A program made the position numbers and the translations under genes. Below are positions 24,628-33,407 of a stretch of 64,000 nucleotides of DNA, in pieces. Each line of letters begins with the position of its first letter. The first letter of the stretch is position 1. This DNA is from Niveispirillum sp943370215. GTDB taxonomy: Bacteria > Pseudomonadota > Alphaproteobacteria > Azospirillales > Azospirillaceae. The notes beneath the pieces are model-generated. The model saw only the letters and a program-made list of their open reading frames with translations, was not told the origin of the DNA and did no database searches. The stretch spans positions 1 to 64,000 of the forward strand of contig CALRQC020000014.1 of NCBI GenBank assembly GCA_943370215.1. The letters are read 5' to 3'.

Positions 24628-26169
24628 TCACGGGGCCACTTTCAGCATCTGCTGGAATGCATTCGCCAGTTTGCGGACGGCACTCTCAATCTCCACCGGC
24701 GTGTAAGCGGCAAAACCCATCAGGAAACCCGGCTTGCCGTCGCCGGCGGCGTGCAGACCCGATAGCCCCAACAGCTCAACCCCAACACGGCGGGCCGCGT
24801 CCAGTGCCGCCGCCTCTGTGATCCCACCGGTGAGCAGACAGGGCATCTGCAGACCACCGATGGGAACACATGGTTCGACAAAGGCGCACAGGTATTTGCG
24901 AACAAGCTTGGCCAGCACCTCAAGCCGTTCGGCATAGATGGCGCGCATCATGCGGATATGCGCACCGAAATGCCCGCCTTCCATGAATTTAGCCAAGGTC
25001 AACTGCGCAATGGAGGCTGTGTGGCCATCCAGCAGCGTGCGGGCGACCGTCATCGGCTTTACCAGGTGAGGCGGCAGCACGACATAGCCGATCCGTAACC
25101 CGGGAAAGAGGGACTTGGTAAAGGTGCCTATGTAGATGGTCCGGTCATGCGGATCGAGACCCTGCACACAAGCGGTGGGCTTGCCCGCATAGTGAAACTC
25201 ACTGTCATAGTCATCTTCAATGATCCATGCCTGATTGCGGGCAGCCCATTCAATCAGTGCCAAACGGCGATCCAGCGCCAGGGTTGCACCAGTGGGGAAC
25301 TGGTGGGAGGGCGTGAGAAAGATTGCCCGGGCGCGGCATGGATCGTCCAGGATCGGTTCGATCCGGACACCTTGACGATCCACGACGACAGGTACGGATT
25401 CAAGGCCGGCAGCATCGAATGCCCTACGTGCACCGTAATAGGCCGGGTCTTCGATGAATATGCGTTCCCCTGCATCAAGCAGAACGGTCGCACAGAGCAG
25501 CATCGCCTGTTGTGAACTGGTCAATACAAGCACGCGGTCAGCGGTGGCGCGGGCTCCCCGCTCCAGATTCACATAATCAGCAATGGCCCGGCGAAGCGGT
25601 TCCGCCCCCTGCGGATCGCCATGTTGCAGCGCCTGTGTGCCAATCTCCTTCAATACCTGTCGTTCCAGCCGTTCCCAGAGCGGCAGCGGAAAGTTGCGCG
25701 TTTCCGGAACGCCATGGGCGAAGGGCCGGGGGATCAGCATCTCGCGCACACCGCCGCTATGGAACATCGCGTTGCCCCGCCTGCTCAGGTTTGGCGCCTG
25801 ATTACGCCTGGCCGCATTTTCCCGGGACCGTCGATGCGCGGTGGAGAACTCGGTCATCTCTGCAACGAAGCTGCCGCTGCCGACACGCCGCTCGATAAAG
25901 CCCTCGGCATGAAGCTGTGCATAGGCAGCCTCGACCGTATCGCGCGAAACAGCCAGGGAAACAGCAAGGGTGCGTGAAGCCGGTAACGGCTTTCCGGGGC
26001 CGAGCGCCCCATCGAGGATCAATTGCCGAATGGCACGCTGTATGCGCGCGTGCCGTGGCATGGCGGCATGGGCAGGGTGGGCAAGCCATGCCTTTACGGA
26101 TTCGAGCTGCGAGTGCTTGAACAAATGGTCTGATCCATTTCGGGAAATTGGCAGGGAAAAACAGTCCAT
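24628..26169 (-). CDS. MocR-family transcriptional regulator (GntR-aminotransferase fusion)
   Basis: Regulator of about 513 residues joining a GntR winged helix to a class I aminotransferase domain. The DNA-binding part is LPASRTLAVSLAVSRDTVEAAY and GFIERRVGSGSFVA. The aminotransferase part has the PLP lysine in YIGTFTKSLFPGLRIGY, the Asp of IIEDDYDSEFHY, and DPAYYGARRAFDAAG, so PLP binding should be intact. Such proteins usually sense PLP or an amino compound rather than catalyse transamination. The ATG at 26169 is preferred over a TTG at 26187. It is divergent, 66 bases away, from a BenE-like transporter, the likely target. TGGACTG and TGGTCTGATCCA near 26115-26165 could be binding sites but overlap the coding start. 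Confidence 0.9.
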   Translation of the reverse strand: MDCFSLPISRNGSDHLFKHSQLESVKAWLAHPAHAAMPRHARIQRAIRQLILDGALGPGKPLPASRTLAVSLAVSRDTVEAAYAQLHAEGFIERRVGSGSFVAEMTEFSTAHRRSRENAARRNQAPNLSRRGNAMFHSGGVREMLIPRPFAHGVPETRNFPLPLWERLERQVLKEIGTQALQHGDPQGAEPLRRAIADYVNLERGARATADRVLVLTSSQQAMLLCATVLLDAGERIFIEDPAYYGARRAFDAAGLESVPVVVDRQGVRIEPILDDPCRARAIFLTPSHQFPTGATLALDRRLALIEWAARNQAWIIEDDYDSEFHYAGKPTACVQGLDPHDRTIYIGTFTKSLFPGLRIGYVVLPPHLVKPMTVARTLLDGHTASIAQLTLAKFMEGGHFGAHIRMMRAIYAERLEVLAKLVRKYLCAFVEPCVPIGGLQMPCLLTGGITEAAALDAARRVGVELLGLSGLHAAGDGKPGFLMGFAAYTPVEIESAVRKLANAFQQMLKVAP

Positions 26170-26235
26170 TGTTCGGCTAGTTGTCAAGCCATGTCTGCGG
26201 CCTTGCGCCTTTCCCTTTCAGAAGGTTTCACAACC

Positions 26236-27468
26236 ATGCTGTCCAAACCATCACCATCCCCGCTGCGGGTGAATGATCTTGCCCACCCGATCATTGCTGG
26301 GTTGATTTCCGTCATCGTCAATTATGGCGGTACATTCATCCTCGTTTTCCAGGCGGCGCGCGTGGCCGGGCTCAGTGCGGAACAAACGACGTCCTGGGTA
26401 TGGTCGGTGTCGGTCGGCGTCGGTTTGACCGGGCTGTTCCTGAGCTGGCGTTATCGGGAGCCGATTATAACGGCTTGGTCAACGCCGGCGGCAGCCTTCC
26501 TTGTCACGGCCCTGGCCACCACACCCTATGCCGAAGCGATCGGCGCCTATATCATCTCTGCCGCCGCCTTTGTGCTGCTTGGTCTTTCGGGATATTTCGA
26601 GAAAGTCATCCGGCTGATCCCGCCCGGCATTGCCTCAGGATTGCTCGCGGGCATATTGCTGCAATTCGGCATTGGGGCGTTTGGTGGCGCCAGCGGCGAC
26701 CCCCTTCTGGTCTGCCTGCTCATCATAGCCTATCTGGTGCTGAAGCGTATTTCCCCCCGCTATGCCGTTGTCGGCATCTTGGTGATTGGGCTTGCCTTCC
26801 TGCTTCTGCAGGCGCGCGTCGATCTCTCCGGCCTGGAACTGAAACTCGCCACCCCGATTCTGACCATGCCGGAATACACGTTGAACGCAGCGCTCAGTGT
26901 CGCGCTGCCCTTGTTCCTGATCACGCTGACCGGCCAGTATATGCCCGGTATGCTGGTGCTTCGGAATGATGGGTTCAAGACCAGCGCCAACCCCATCGTG
27001 ACAGCAACGGGCCTTGGCTCCCTGATCATGGCCCCGTTCGGGTCACATGCGTTCAATATTGCGGCCATCACGGCCGCTATCGCGACGGGGCGTGAAGCGC
27101 ACGAAGATCCATCAAAACGCTGGATCGCCGGTCTCGCGGCAGGCTGCTTCTATGCACTGATTGGCGTGTTCGGTGTGACCCTGGCCGCCGTCTTCATGGC
27201 CTTTCCGGCAACATTCATTACCACGCTGGCGGGCCTGGCACTGCTTGGCACCATCGGTGGAAGCCTCGCCGGCGCCATGGCGGCGCCAGCATCACGGGAA
27301 GCCGCCCTCATCACCTTCCTGGCGTCGGCAGCGAACATCAACATGCTCGGGATCGGCGGTGCATTCTGGGGATTGGTGATCGGTCTCGTCGCCCATGCGG
27401 TGCTGAATGGGCGCTTGCCCCGCGAACAGTTCATTGAAACCGCAAAGGTTAAGCGGGTGGTCAAGTAA
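26236..27468 (+). CDS. BenE-family inner-membrane transporter
   Basis: Polytopic membrane protein of 410 residues belonging to the benzoate/H+ symporter (BenE) family, a branch of the nucleobase-transporter fold with about 12-14 helices. Family features include NDLAHPIIAGLISVIVNYGG at the N terminus, WSTPAAAFLVTALATTPYAEAIGAYIISAA, and APFGSHAFNIAAITAAIATG. The start at 26236 has AGAAGG 10 bases upstream; the frame also opens at 26191 but the extra residues are not family-like. No benzoate-degradation genes are in the window, so the substrate may be another aromatic or amino-acid-like compound. Its divergent MocR neighbour suggests control by PLP or an amino compound. Confidence 0.88.
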   Translation: MLSKPSPSPLRVNDLAHPIIAGLISVIVNYGGTFILVFQAARVAGLSAEQTTSWVWSVSVGVGLTGLFLSWRYREPIITAWSTPAAAFLVTALATTPYAEAIGAYIISAAAFVLLGLSGYFEKVIRLIPPGIASGLLAGILLQFGIGAFGGASGDPLLVCLLIIAYLVLKRISPRYAVVGILVIGLAFLLLQARVDLSGLELKLATPILTMPEYTLNAALSVALPLFLITLTGQYMPGMLVLRNDGFKTSANPIVTATGLGSLIMAPFGSHAFNIAAITAAIATGREAHEDPSKRWIAGLAAGCFYALIGVFGVTLAAVFMAFPATFITTLAGLALLGTIGGSLAGAMAAPASREAALITFLASAANINMLGIGGAFWGLVIGLVAHAVLNGRLPREQFIETAKVKRVVK

Positions 27469-27475
27469 GACCAAT

Positions 27476-27512
27476 CGGCATTGATCAGAACCTACAGTCC
27501 TGATCAATGCCG
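27476..27512 (+). repeat. Conserved-loop hairpin, copy 1
   Basis: CGGCATTGATCA and TGATCAATGCCG form a perfect 12-bp stem around the 13-base loop GAACCTACAGTCC. The same design occurs at 44681-44717, with the same loop start GAACCTAC and compensatory changes in the stem. It lies 8 bases after the transporter stop and may help end or stabilise that transcript, although no T-run follows. Confidence 0.7.
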
Positions 27513-27589
27513 CCCCCAAATGCCTGACACCGCCATCCGGACGCACCCTTTGGCCCGGATATACATCATGCGGGGATACCGGCCACCGG

Positions 27590-28021
27590 TCATCCGGCAG
27601 ATAAAGGCGGTAGCAGCGCTGCTAGACATAAGCCCTCGCCCGTGAACCGGGGCTCGTCACCGGACTTGCCACCTGCCATCCAGTCCCGCTTGGCCCGTAG
27701 ATAGCCGAGTAATCTGGCCAAATCTGCCGCCTTCTGCTCAAGCCGCAGAACCTGCGTGTCGATTATCTCGATCTCACGCTCCGCCGATAATCCATCGCTG
27801 AGGAGTTCGCCCGCAATTCCGGCGATTTCCTTGAGCGATATGCCAAGCGATTGCGCGAACCGGATCATCATGGCTGTGGCAACATCCCGCTCACTGAATA
27901 TCTGATAGGGATTGCGGCCACCCCGGGCGCCCGTTTGCGGCATCAAAATCCCCTTGCGGACATAGAAGCGAACCGTGTCCTGGCTGAGGCCGGTACGCTG
28001 CGCGAACTCCCCGATCAACAT
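27590..28021 (-). CDS. MerR-family transcriptional regulator
   Basis: A 143-residue MerR-type activator/repressor. The N-terminal winged helix is MLIGEFAQRTGLSQDTVRFYVRKGILMP, followed by the wing SERDVATAMMIRFAQSLGISLKEIAGI and a dimerising coiled coil with a long helix (EREIEIIDTQVLRLEQKAADLARLL). A Cys near the C terminus (EGLCLAALL) is present, but no metal-binding pattern is visible. The start at 28021 has AAGGGTG 6 bases ahead. It is divergent from a short-chain dehydrogenase gene with a typical MerR promoter between them, so that gene and probably its own are the targets. It resembles regulators of reductases in one-gene stress modules. Confidence 0.88.
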   Translation of the reverse strand: MLIGEFAQRTGLSQDTVRFYVRKGILMPQTGARGGRNPYQIFSERDVATAMMIRFAQSLGISLKEIAGIAGELLSDGLSAEREIEIIDTQVLRLEQKAADLARLLGYLRAKRDWMAGGKSGDEPRFTGEGLCLAALLPPLSAG

Positions 28022-28032
28022 CACAATCACCC

Positions 28033-28062
28033 TTGACCATGGACCATGGTCTAGTCTTATAG
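28033..28062 (+). promoter_or_regulatory. MerR-type promoter of the reductase gene
   Basis: A -35 box TTGACC (28033-28038) and a -10 box TTATAG (28057-28062) are 18 bases apart, longer than the usual 17. A perfect palindrome GACCATG-GAC-CATGGTC (28035-28051) fills the spacer. This is the classic layout in which a MerR dimer twists DNA to activate transcription. The reductase starts at 28093. Confidence 0.8.
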
Positions 28063-28092
28063 AAACTGCTCCCTCAACTGTGGAGCGGTTTC

Positions 28093-29148
28093 ATGGCAAA
28101 CGATCCGGACAAGGTGCAAAAAGCCCCCCTCGCTTTCGTGACAGGGGCCACCGGGCTTCTTGGCAACAATCTTGTGCGTGAACTGATCGTCGCCGGCTGG
28201 CAGGTACGCGCGCTGGTACGATCCCTGGAAAAGGCGCGCCGGCAATTCGCAGGGCTGGGCGTGGAGATCGTGCGCGGTGACATGCTGGATGTTGCGGGTT
28301 TTGCGCCGGCGCTCAAGGGTGTGGACGTTTTGTTCCATACGGCCGCCTTCTTCCGCGATTCCTACAAAGGCGGACGGCATTGGCAAACCCTTCATGCCGC
28401 CAATGTCGAGGGGACGCGCCTTCTGCTGGATCATGCCTATGGCGCCGGAGTCAGGCGCTTCATCCATACCAGTTCGGTGGCCGTGCTGCACGGCACGCGC
28501 GGGGCTTTGATCGACGAAACCATGTTGCGGGACGAACGCGACGCCGATGATTATTACCGCAGCAAAATTCTCTCCGATCGTGTCGTGCTTGGCTTTCTCG
28601 ACACACATCCGGACTTCTGGGCAGCCCTGGTGCTGCCAGGCTGGATGCATGGGCCGGGCGATATCGGCCCGACTTCGGCCGGTCAGACCGTCATCGACGT
28701 AGCACTCGGACAACTGCCCGGTGTGCCGCCGGGCTCCTTCTCCGTGGTCGATGCCCGTGACGTCGCGCAAGCCATGATCCTCGCTCAGGAAAGGGGACGG
28801 CGTGGTGAACGCTATCTGGCGGCGGGGCGACACATGACCATGGCCGATCTGTTGCCGCTGATCGGGCAGGCGACTGGCGCAATCCCCCCCAAGCGGCGCC
28901 TGCCGCTCTGGCTGATGCATGTGTTTGCCGCTGGATACGAGGCCTATGCCCGGTTGACAGGACGTCCTGTGCTGCTGAGCTGGGCCATGGCCCGAACGGT
29001 GGCAAGGGAGAATGACCGCTCGCGCTATAACCCGGTTAAAAGCCAGAACGAACTGGGCCTGAACTTCCGACCGGTGGCGGAAACGCTCCGTGACGAGGTG
29101 GCATGGTTCCGTGCCAACGGAATCATATCGCCCCGGGCAAAGGCATGA
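28093..29148 (+). CDS. NAD(P)-dependent epimerase/reductase (extended SDR)
   Basis: Extended short-chain dehydrogenase of 351 residues similar to dihydroflavonol 4-reductase-like proteins. The Rossmann motif is VTGATGLLGNNLVRELI (GxxGxxG), the acidic or basic selector follows VRALVRSLEKARR (suggesting NADP), and the catalytic Ser and Tyr-Lys pair lie in IHTSSVAVLHG and DYYRSKILS. The C-terminal part HVFAAGYEAYARLTGRP is typical of reductases acting on sterol-like or aldehyde substrates, but the true substrate is unknown. The ATG has GGAGCGG upstream. It is controlled by the divergent MerR gene through the palindromic promoter at 28033-28062. Confidence 0.85.
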   Translation: MANDPDKVQKAPLAFVTGATGLLGNNLVRELIVAGWQVRALVRSLEKARRQFAGLGVEIVRGDMLDVAGFAPALKGVDVLFHTAAFFRDSYKGGRHWQTLHAANVEGTRLLLDHAYGAGVRRFIHTSSVAVLHGTRGALIDETMLRDERDADDYYRSKILSDRVVLGFLDTHPDFWAALVLPGWMHGPGDIGPTSAGQTVIDVALGQLPGVPPGSFSVVDARDVAQAMILAQERGRRGERYLAAGRHMTMADLLPLIGQATGAIPPKRRLPLWLMHVFAAGYEAYARLTGRPVLLSWAMARTVARENDRSRYNPVKSQNELGLNFRPVAETLRDEVAWFRANGIISPRAKA

Positions 29149-29187
29149 TTGCCGCCGACATGATGCCCACGGGTAAAGCTATCCTCC

Positions 29188-29892
29188 TCAAGCTGAGGCA
29201 GGCCGGAACACATAGCCAACGCCATAAACGACGCTGACCGGCAGCTCCATCCCGCAGAACCCAGCCACCTTGCGGCGCAGGCGGCTGATCAGCCCATCGA
29301 GATTGCGTTCATTGTAGCGCATGGAAGGCCGGTCCAATGCCGCGATCAGATCCTGACGCGGAATGGCATTGCCACGCGCCGTCATCAGCTTGGCAATGCA
29401 GGCAAATTCCGTAGCGGTCAGTTGCACGCGCGTCCCGCAAGGGCTGGTCAGACACCAGTTATTGTCCTCCAGCCGCCAATCCGTAGCAGGACTGTGGGGG
29501 GTGACCGGCCGGCGGGATTGATTGTCCGTCATGCGGCGGATCAGGCTGCGCACATTGGCCTCCACCTCCCGCAGGCAGGCATGTTTCACCAGATAGATAT
29601 CTGCGCCGCTGGCCAGCCCCCCCACCTTATCTTCCACATCCGCCATCCCGGTCAGCATGATGATGCCGCAGGAAAGCCCGTACCGGTCGCGGATTTCCCG
29701 TGCCAGATCAAAGCCATGGCAATCTGGCAAGCCGACATCCAGGATAACCAGATCAAAGGCCCGCTGCGCCAGCAGGGCGCGGGCCTGCGTTCCGTTGGCG
29801 GCACCGCTGACGCCATATTGCTTCAGGCACAGATAATCGGTCAGATCGTCGCGAAGACCATCAGCGTCTTCGACCACCAGGATCTCAGGCAT
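29188..29892 (-). CDS. OmpR-family response regulator
   Basis: Response regulator of 234 residues. The receiver has the acidic pair ILVVEDADG, phospho-acceptor Asp52 in LVILDVGLPDCHG and Lys in YLVKHACLREVE. In the last motif His replaces the usual Pro after Lys, a small departure. The C-terminal winged helix contains LTATEFACIAKLMTARGNAIPRQDL and RNLDGLISRLRRKV. The start at 29892 (MPEILVVED) has GGGGAG upstream and overlaps the last codons of the kinase gene, so translation is coupled. With the kinase it forms a two-component system adjacent to the exopolysaccharide locus, which may be a target (inference only). Confidence 0.9.
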   Translation of the reverse strand: MPEILVVEDADGLRDDLTDYLCLKQYGVSGAANGTQARALLAQRAFDLVILDVGLPDCHGFDLAREIRDRYGLSCGIIMLTGMADVEDKVGGLASGADIYLVKHACLREVEANVRSLIRRMTDNQSRRPVTPHSPATDWRLEDNNWCLTSPCGTRVQLTATEFACIAKLMTARGNAIPRQDLIAALDRPSMRYNERNLDGLISRLRRKVAGFCGMELPVSVVYGVGYVFRPASA

Positions 29893-31357
29893 GAGTTCGC
29901 TCCCCTTCCAGTTGGGACGCCACCCGCACCGGCGGGTGCGGTGGCAAACGCAGGGTGACCAGGGTGCCGCAATTGTCCCGACCGGGCTCATGGCGCATCT
30001 CGCCGCCCATTTCCTTCAGAAAACGGCTTACAATAAAGAGCCCCAACCCGATGCCAACATGCTGGTCGGTGTTGGAAGCGCGGTAGAAACGCCGGCCGAT
30101 GGATGCCCGCTCCAACGGCGGAATCCCGATACCGCGATCAGCGATTGTCAGCAGAAGACCGTTCCCGTCACGGGCAAGCGTAACCATGACAGGGCTGTCA
30201 ACAGGGGAGTATTTCAGCGCATTCTCCAGCAGATTGCGCAGCACGGCGCTGAGCAGTGCGGGATCGGCCATCAATGGGAAACTGGACATGGCGTCGGATA
30301 ACTGAACCCTGGAGGCGGCCCCCACATGGGCCAGCCCGTCAAGCACGGCCTTCAACAAAGACATGACGTCCAGCATCTCCGGCCGTGACCGGACATGGCC
30401 CGTCCGTTCTTCATCCATCACCCGTTCGACCAAACCGCCCACGCGCCGGACCCCGTCACGGATGTCGGCCAGGCGGCGGCGACCGGTCGGGGAAAGATCC
30501 TGGCAGGTGAGCTGCAGCATCTCAGTCGCACGGTCGATGCCAGCCAGGGGGGTACGGATTTCATGGGCCACAATATGCAGCAACTGGCGATGTTCGCTGT
30601 GCAGTTGCCGCTCTGCCGCCAGGGTGGCCGCCAATTGTTGTTCCAAGTGGCGGCGATGCTCCACCTCATGGGCCAGTTCGCCATTACGCTGCCGCAAGCT
30701 GTATTGCAACCGCGCTCCCAGCATTGTCAGGAAACAGATAAACCAGAGATGATGGGCAATGGCGGATTCGATCACCGTCCAGGGGAAAAACATGCGCGGG
30801 TCGATCACGCCACCAAGCCGCAGAATGATACGATAAGTTGACCAACCGCCCTGGATGGCAAAATGAATTAGGATCGCCGGCAATAACGTATAGCGCAGCC
30901 AACAACAATCCCCCCGCCGTTGCCAGAGGGCCGGCACCAACGATCCAAAGCAGACAGCTTGTACCGTTGCGCCGCAGATGGACCGCAAGGCGCCATCTGC
31001 CGGATTGATCAACAGCATCAACGGCCAGTAGATCGCCGTGAAAATAACACTGAATGGCAATAACCAGCGCCTTGGTGAAAAACCAAGAAAGATCATGACG
31101 CCATTGATACAGAGGGGGACCGATGCGGATATCAGCAGGGCCGGGGCGTAACCGGTCATGCCTGTCAGGAAACCAGGAGCCGGATTGTAAAAAATCCCGG
31201 CGATTGCTGCCATTGCACCCGCGATGAATCCCCCGGCGATCAGGGGCACCCCGGCCAAATGCCGATAGGCCGCCCAGATCGCTGCCGATATGGTAGCGTT
31301 CAGCATCGTCATGATGAACAGCATGATGAGCAGGATATTCATGACATATAAGAGCAT
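29885..31357 (-). CDS. Membrane sensor histidine kinase with polytopic N terminus
   Basis: Sensor kinase of 490 residues. The first 215 residues contain about seven membrane helices (for example LLPFSVIFTAIYWPLMLLI and IESAIAHHLWFICFLTML), suggesting an integral-membrane sensor related to MASE-type modules. A coiled coil follows (ELAHEVEHRRHLEQQLAATLAAE), then the H-box HIVAHEIRTPLAGI and the ATPase with N box LLENALKYSP, G1 DRGIGIPP and G2 GIGLGLFIVSRFL. All catalytic boxes are intact. The gene precedes and overlaps its response regulator. It is preceded by a very AT-rich intergenic region of 282 bases that separates it from the exopolysaccharide genes. Confidence 0.9.
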   Translation of the reverse strand: MLLYVMNILLIMLFIMTMLNATISAAIWAAYRHLAGVPLIAGGFIAGAMAAIAGIFYNPAPGFLTGMTGYAPALLISASVPLCINGVMIFLGFSPRRWLLPFSVIFTAIYWPLMLLINPADGALRSICGATVQAVCFGSLVPALWQRRGDCCWLRYTLLPAILIHFAIQGGWSTYRIILRLGGVIDPRMFFPWTVIESAIAHHLWFICFLTMLGARLQYSLRQRNGELAHEVEHRRHLEQQLAATLAAERQLHSEHRQLLHIVAHEIRTPLAGIDRATEMLQLTCQDLSPTGRRRLADIRDGVRRVGGLVERVMDEERTGHVRSRPEMLDVMSLLKAVLDGLAHVGAASRVQLSDAMSSFPLMADPALLSAVLRNLLENALKYSPVDSPVMVTLARDGNGLLLTIADRGIGIPPLERASIGRRFYRASNTDQHVGIGLGLFIVSRFLKEMGGEMRHEPGRDNCGTLVTLRLPPHPPVRVASQLEGERTHA

Positions 31358-31639
31358 TTCATTTTTGATAGAACATTGGCCATATATAGCACTAATTTAG
31401 AGATATAATAATAGAATCGACAGATTTTATCAGATATATCGCAGCGTGAATGGGTTAAAGTTAAAAAATGAAAAAAAACACCATATAAGTTAGGTGGTAT
31501 TTATTTTTAAGTAAAAAATAAATACCAAAAAAACTATTCCGATTACTTAATGGGCTATAAATGAAATTCCAATCTGGCAATTGACAATTTCATCGTACTT
31601 TTTCAATCATAAAGGGAGGCGTATTTTTTTACATCTGCC
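31358..31639. other. AT-rich intergenic island with a perfect AT hairpin
   Basis: This 282-base gap lies upstream of the histidine kinase and downstream of the beta-barrel gene. No coding frame is evident. It contains a perfect 13-bp inverted repeat, GGTATTTATTTTT (31496-31508) and AAAAATAAATACC (31514-31526), with a 5-base loop. A weak GAGGC/GCCTC stem near 31614-31650 may end the beta-barrel transcript. The composition is far from that of the surrounding genes. Confidence 0.6.
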
Positions 31640-32440
31640 TCAAAATTTCATCCAAAGCGCAGCCATGACGCCTGTTTCATTCCCATCATTATGCCCGGCA
31701 ATGGCCTGATTGACGCCAAGCTGCAAGGACAGATCGTCAGTCAGTTGATAAACAGCGGATACCTGAACCTTGTGGCGACGGAACTCACCATAGCCGGGCC
31801 CGGAATCCCCGACACTCACGGTGTTGAAGGATTGCAGCAAAATCTGCAAATCGGGTTCAACCCGCACGCCCAGGGTCAGATCCAGGCTGGCTTCGTTGGC
31901 CGGCGGCCCGGTGCGCTCCCGCCATGCCACTTGACCGTCGAAAAACGCGGGCAGCCCGGCCACCGACAGGTTTGTGCCATACATGGCACGCATTTCCAGA
32001 TCAAGATGACCAGACCCAAGGGCTGGGTTTCTGTCGGGATTGTAGAAAAATGGCAAACGCGCCATCGGCTGCAGGGAAATAACACTGCCCTGGCCACGCC
32101 AGACAGCAAAAGTACCACCTATTTCTGTATCGGTTACGCCGAATGTACGATCGCTCCCGCCACCGGTACGATCAGCCGAGAGACGCTGCAAGGTGGGTTT
32201 GACAAACAGGCTGGTATCCTGCGTCACCCCCCAACTGGCCAACGAAGATAGCTCCCATTTTGTGAACTCAAGACTGCGGCCATTGTCACGACCGTCGAAC
32301 CCGGTATCGGAGGTGGAGGTGGCCAGCGTGGTGATGAACTGCCCTGTCCCTTCCGCCTGGGGCCAAGCACCTGCCTGCGCCAGTTGTGGGAACAACATGA
32401 CGCTCAACAGCAGCATGGATAGAAGGACAAGACGCTTCAT
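31640..32440 (-). CDS. Predicted outer membrane beta-barrel protein of the exopolysaccharide locus
   Basis: An exported protein of 266 residues with a clear signal peptide (MKRLVLLSMLLLSVMLFPQLAQA, cleaved before GAWPQ). The mature part alternates polar and hydrophobic residues, is rich in Gly, Thr and aromatic residues, and ends in Phe (VMAALWMKF), the mark of an outer membrane barrel. I propose it is the exit pore or an accessory barrel for the polysaccharide. It is short compared with BcsC-type pores and has no TPR region. In-frame ATGs at 32470 and 32458 overlap the upstream gene; 32440 gives the best signal peptide. It is the last gene of the operon. No named family is recognised. Confidence 0.75.
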   Translation of the reverse strand: MKRLVLLSMLLLSVMLFPQLAQAGAWPQAEGTGQFITTLATSTSDTGFDGRDNGRSLEFTKWELSSLASWGVTQDTSLFVKPTLQRLSADRTGGGSDRTFGVTDTEIGGTFAVWRGQGSVISLQPMARLPFFYNPDRNPALGSGHLDLEMRAMYGTNLSVAGLPAFFDGQVAWRERTGPPANEASLDLTLGVRVEPDLQILLQSFNTVSVGDSGPGYGEFRRHKVQVSAVYQLTDDLSLQLGVNQAIAGHNDGNETGVMAALWMKF

Positions 32441-32462
32441 CACACCGGTCACCAGCATCTTC

Positions 32463-33407
32463 TTAAACATTTCTGCCAAGCGGAACATCCGCTGCCACGG
32501 CGCAGTTCCCGCCATCCAGCTTCGCCCGTTCCCGCGCTGCCTGGGCGCGCGCTTCCAACCCGTCACCCTGGGCGCAGCCGATGCTGAGCGTGATACAGGG
32601 CCAACCGGATGAGCGCGGGTGCGGAATCGTCGCGTCATATACGGAACGACACAAAGTGTCGGCGACCAGCAAAGCTTCCTTGCTGGTCGGGCGGCGGGCC
32701 AACAGCGCGAAGGCACCATCCGGCAACACCAGCATCTGATCCCCCACCCGCCCCGGCAACGCAGCCATAATGGCAAGCACCTGACGCTTGACCAGGGCGG
32801 CCCCAAGCTCCCCCGCCGCTACAGACAGGTTGGTCCAGCCATCGATCTCCCCACTGAACAGCCAGAGGTCGGGGGCGAGCCGTCCGGACAGCAAGGCTGG
32901 CAAGGCAGAAAGGTCGGGCAGGCCCGTACCGGGGTCGATCCCGGTCAGGCTTGGCTTTCCACAACGCAGCGCGGCATTGGCCTCTGCCAGTGCCGCCTCC
33001 CGCTCCCGCCGGCGTTCTGACTCCAGGGCCAGCCGTAGCGCACCGCGCACCCGGGTCAATAGCTGCACCTGAGTCACAGGCTTGGTGACATAATCAATGG
33101 CGCCCGCCATGAAGGCATTGACCAGACTGGCCTCATCCTCACGCCCGGAAACGACAATGATGGGGATTTCCGCCAGACGGGGATTGGATTTGATCAGGCA
33201 AACCGCCTCGATCCCATCCTGGCCCGGCAGTTCCACATCCATCAGGATGGCGCTGACAACCGGGGGAGGACCGCTGCGGCGTTCCACGTCCAGGATGCGA
33301 TACGCCTCCTCCGCAGAGGCCGCCTCCAGCACCGACAGGTTTCCCGCCCGCAGCATATGCCCCAGCAACATCCGCACTTCGGGCACATCGTCGATGATCA
33401 AAATCAT
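32463..33407 (-). CDS. Response regulator with degenerate GGDEF domain
   Basis: A 314-residue protein with an intact receiver domain (acidic pair IIDDVPE, phospho-acceptor Asp57 in LMDVELPGQDG, Lys109 in YVTKPV), a coiled linker, and a C-terminal domain with the GGDEF fold framework: GTGLPDLSALPALLSG at its start and ITLSIGCAQGDGLEARAQAARE at its end. The catalytic signature is absent; the expected GGDEF position reads LPDGAF. It should not make c-di-GMP but may bind a nucleotide or partner. Its start overlaps the upstream membrane-protein stop (ATGA) and its stop lies within the next gene's possible start, so it is translated as part of the exopolysaccharide operon and probably tunes the synthase. 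Confidence 0.8.
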   Translation of the reverse strand: MILIIDDVPEVRMLLGHMLRAGNLSVLEAASAEEAYRILDVERRSGPPPVVSAILMDVELPGQDGIEAVCLIKSNPRLAEIPIIVVSGREDEASLVNAFMAGAIDYVTKPVTQVQLLTRVRGALRLALESERRREREAALAEANAALRCGKPSLTGIDPGTGLPDLSALPALLSGRLAPDLWLFSGEIDGWTNLSVAAGELGAALVKRQVLAIMAALPGRVGDQMLVLPDGAFALLARRPTSKEALLVADTLCRSVYDATIPHPRSSGWPCITLSIGCAQGDGLEARAQAARERAKLDGGNCAVAADVPLGRNV

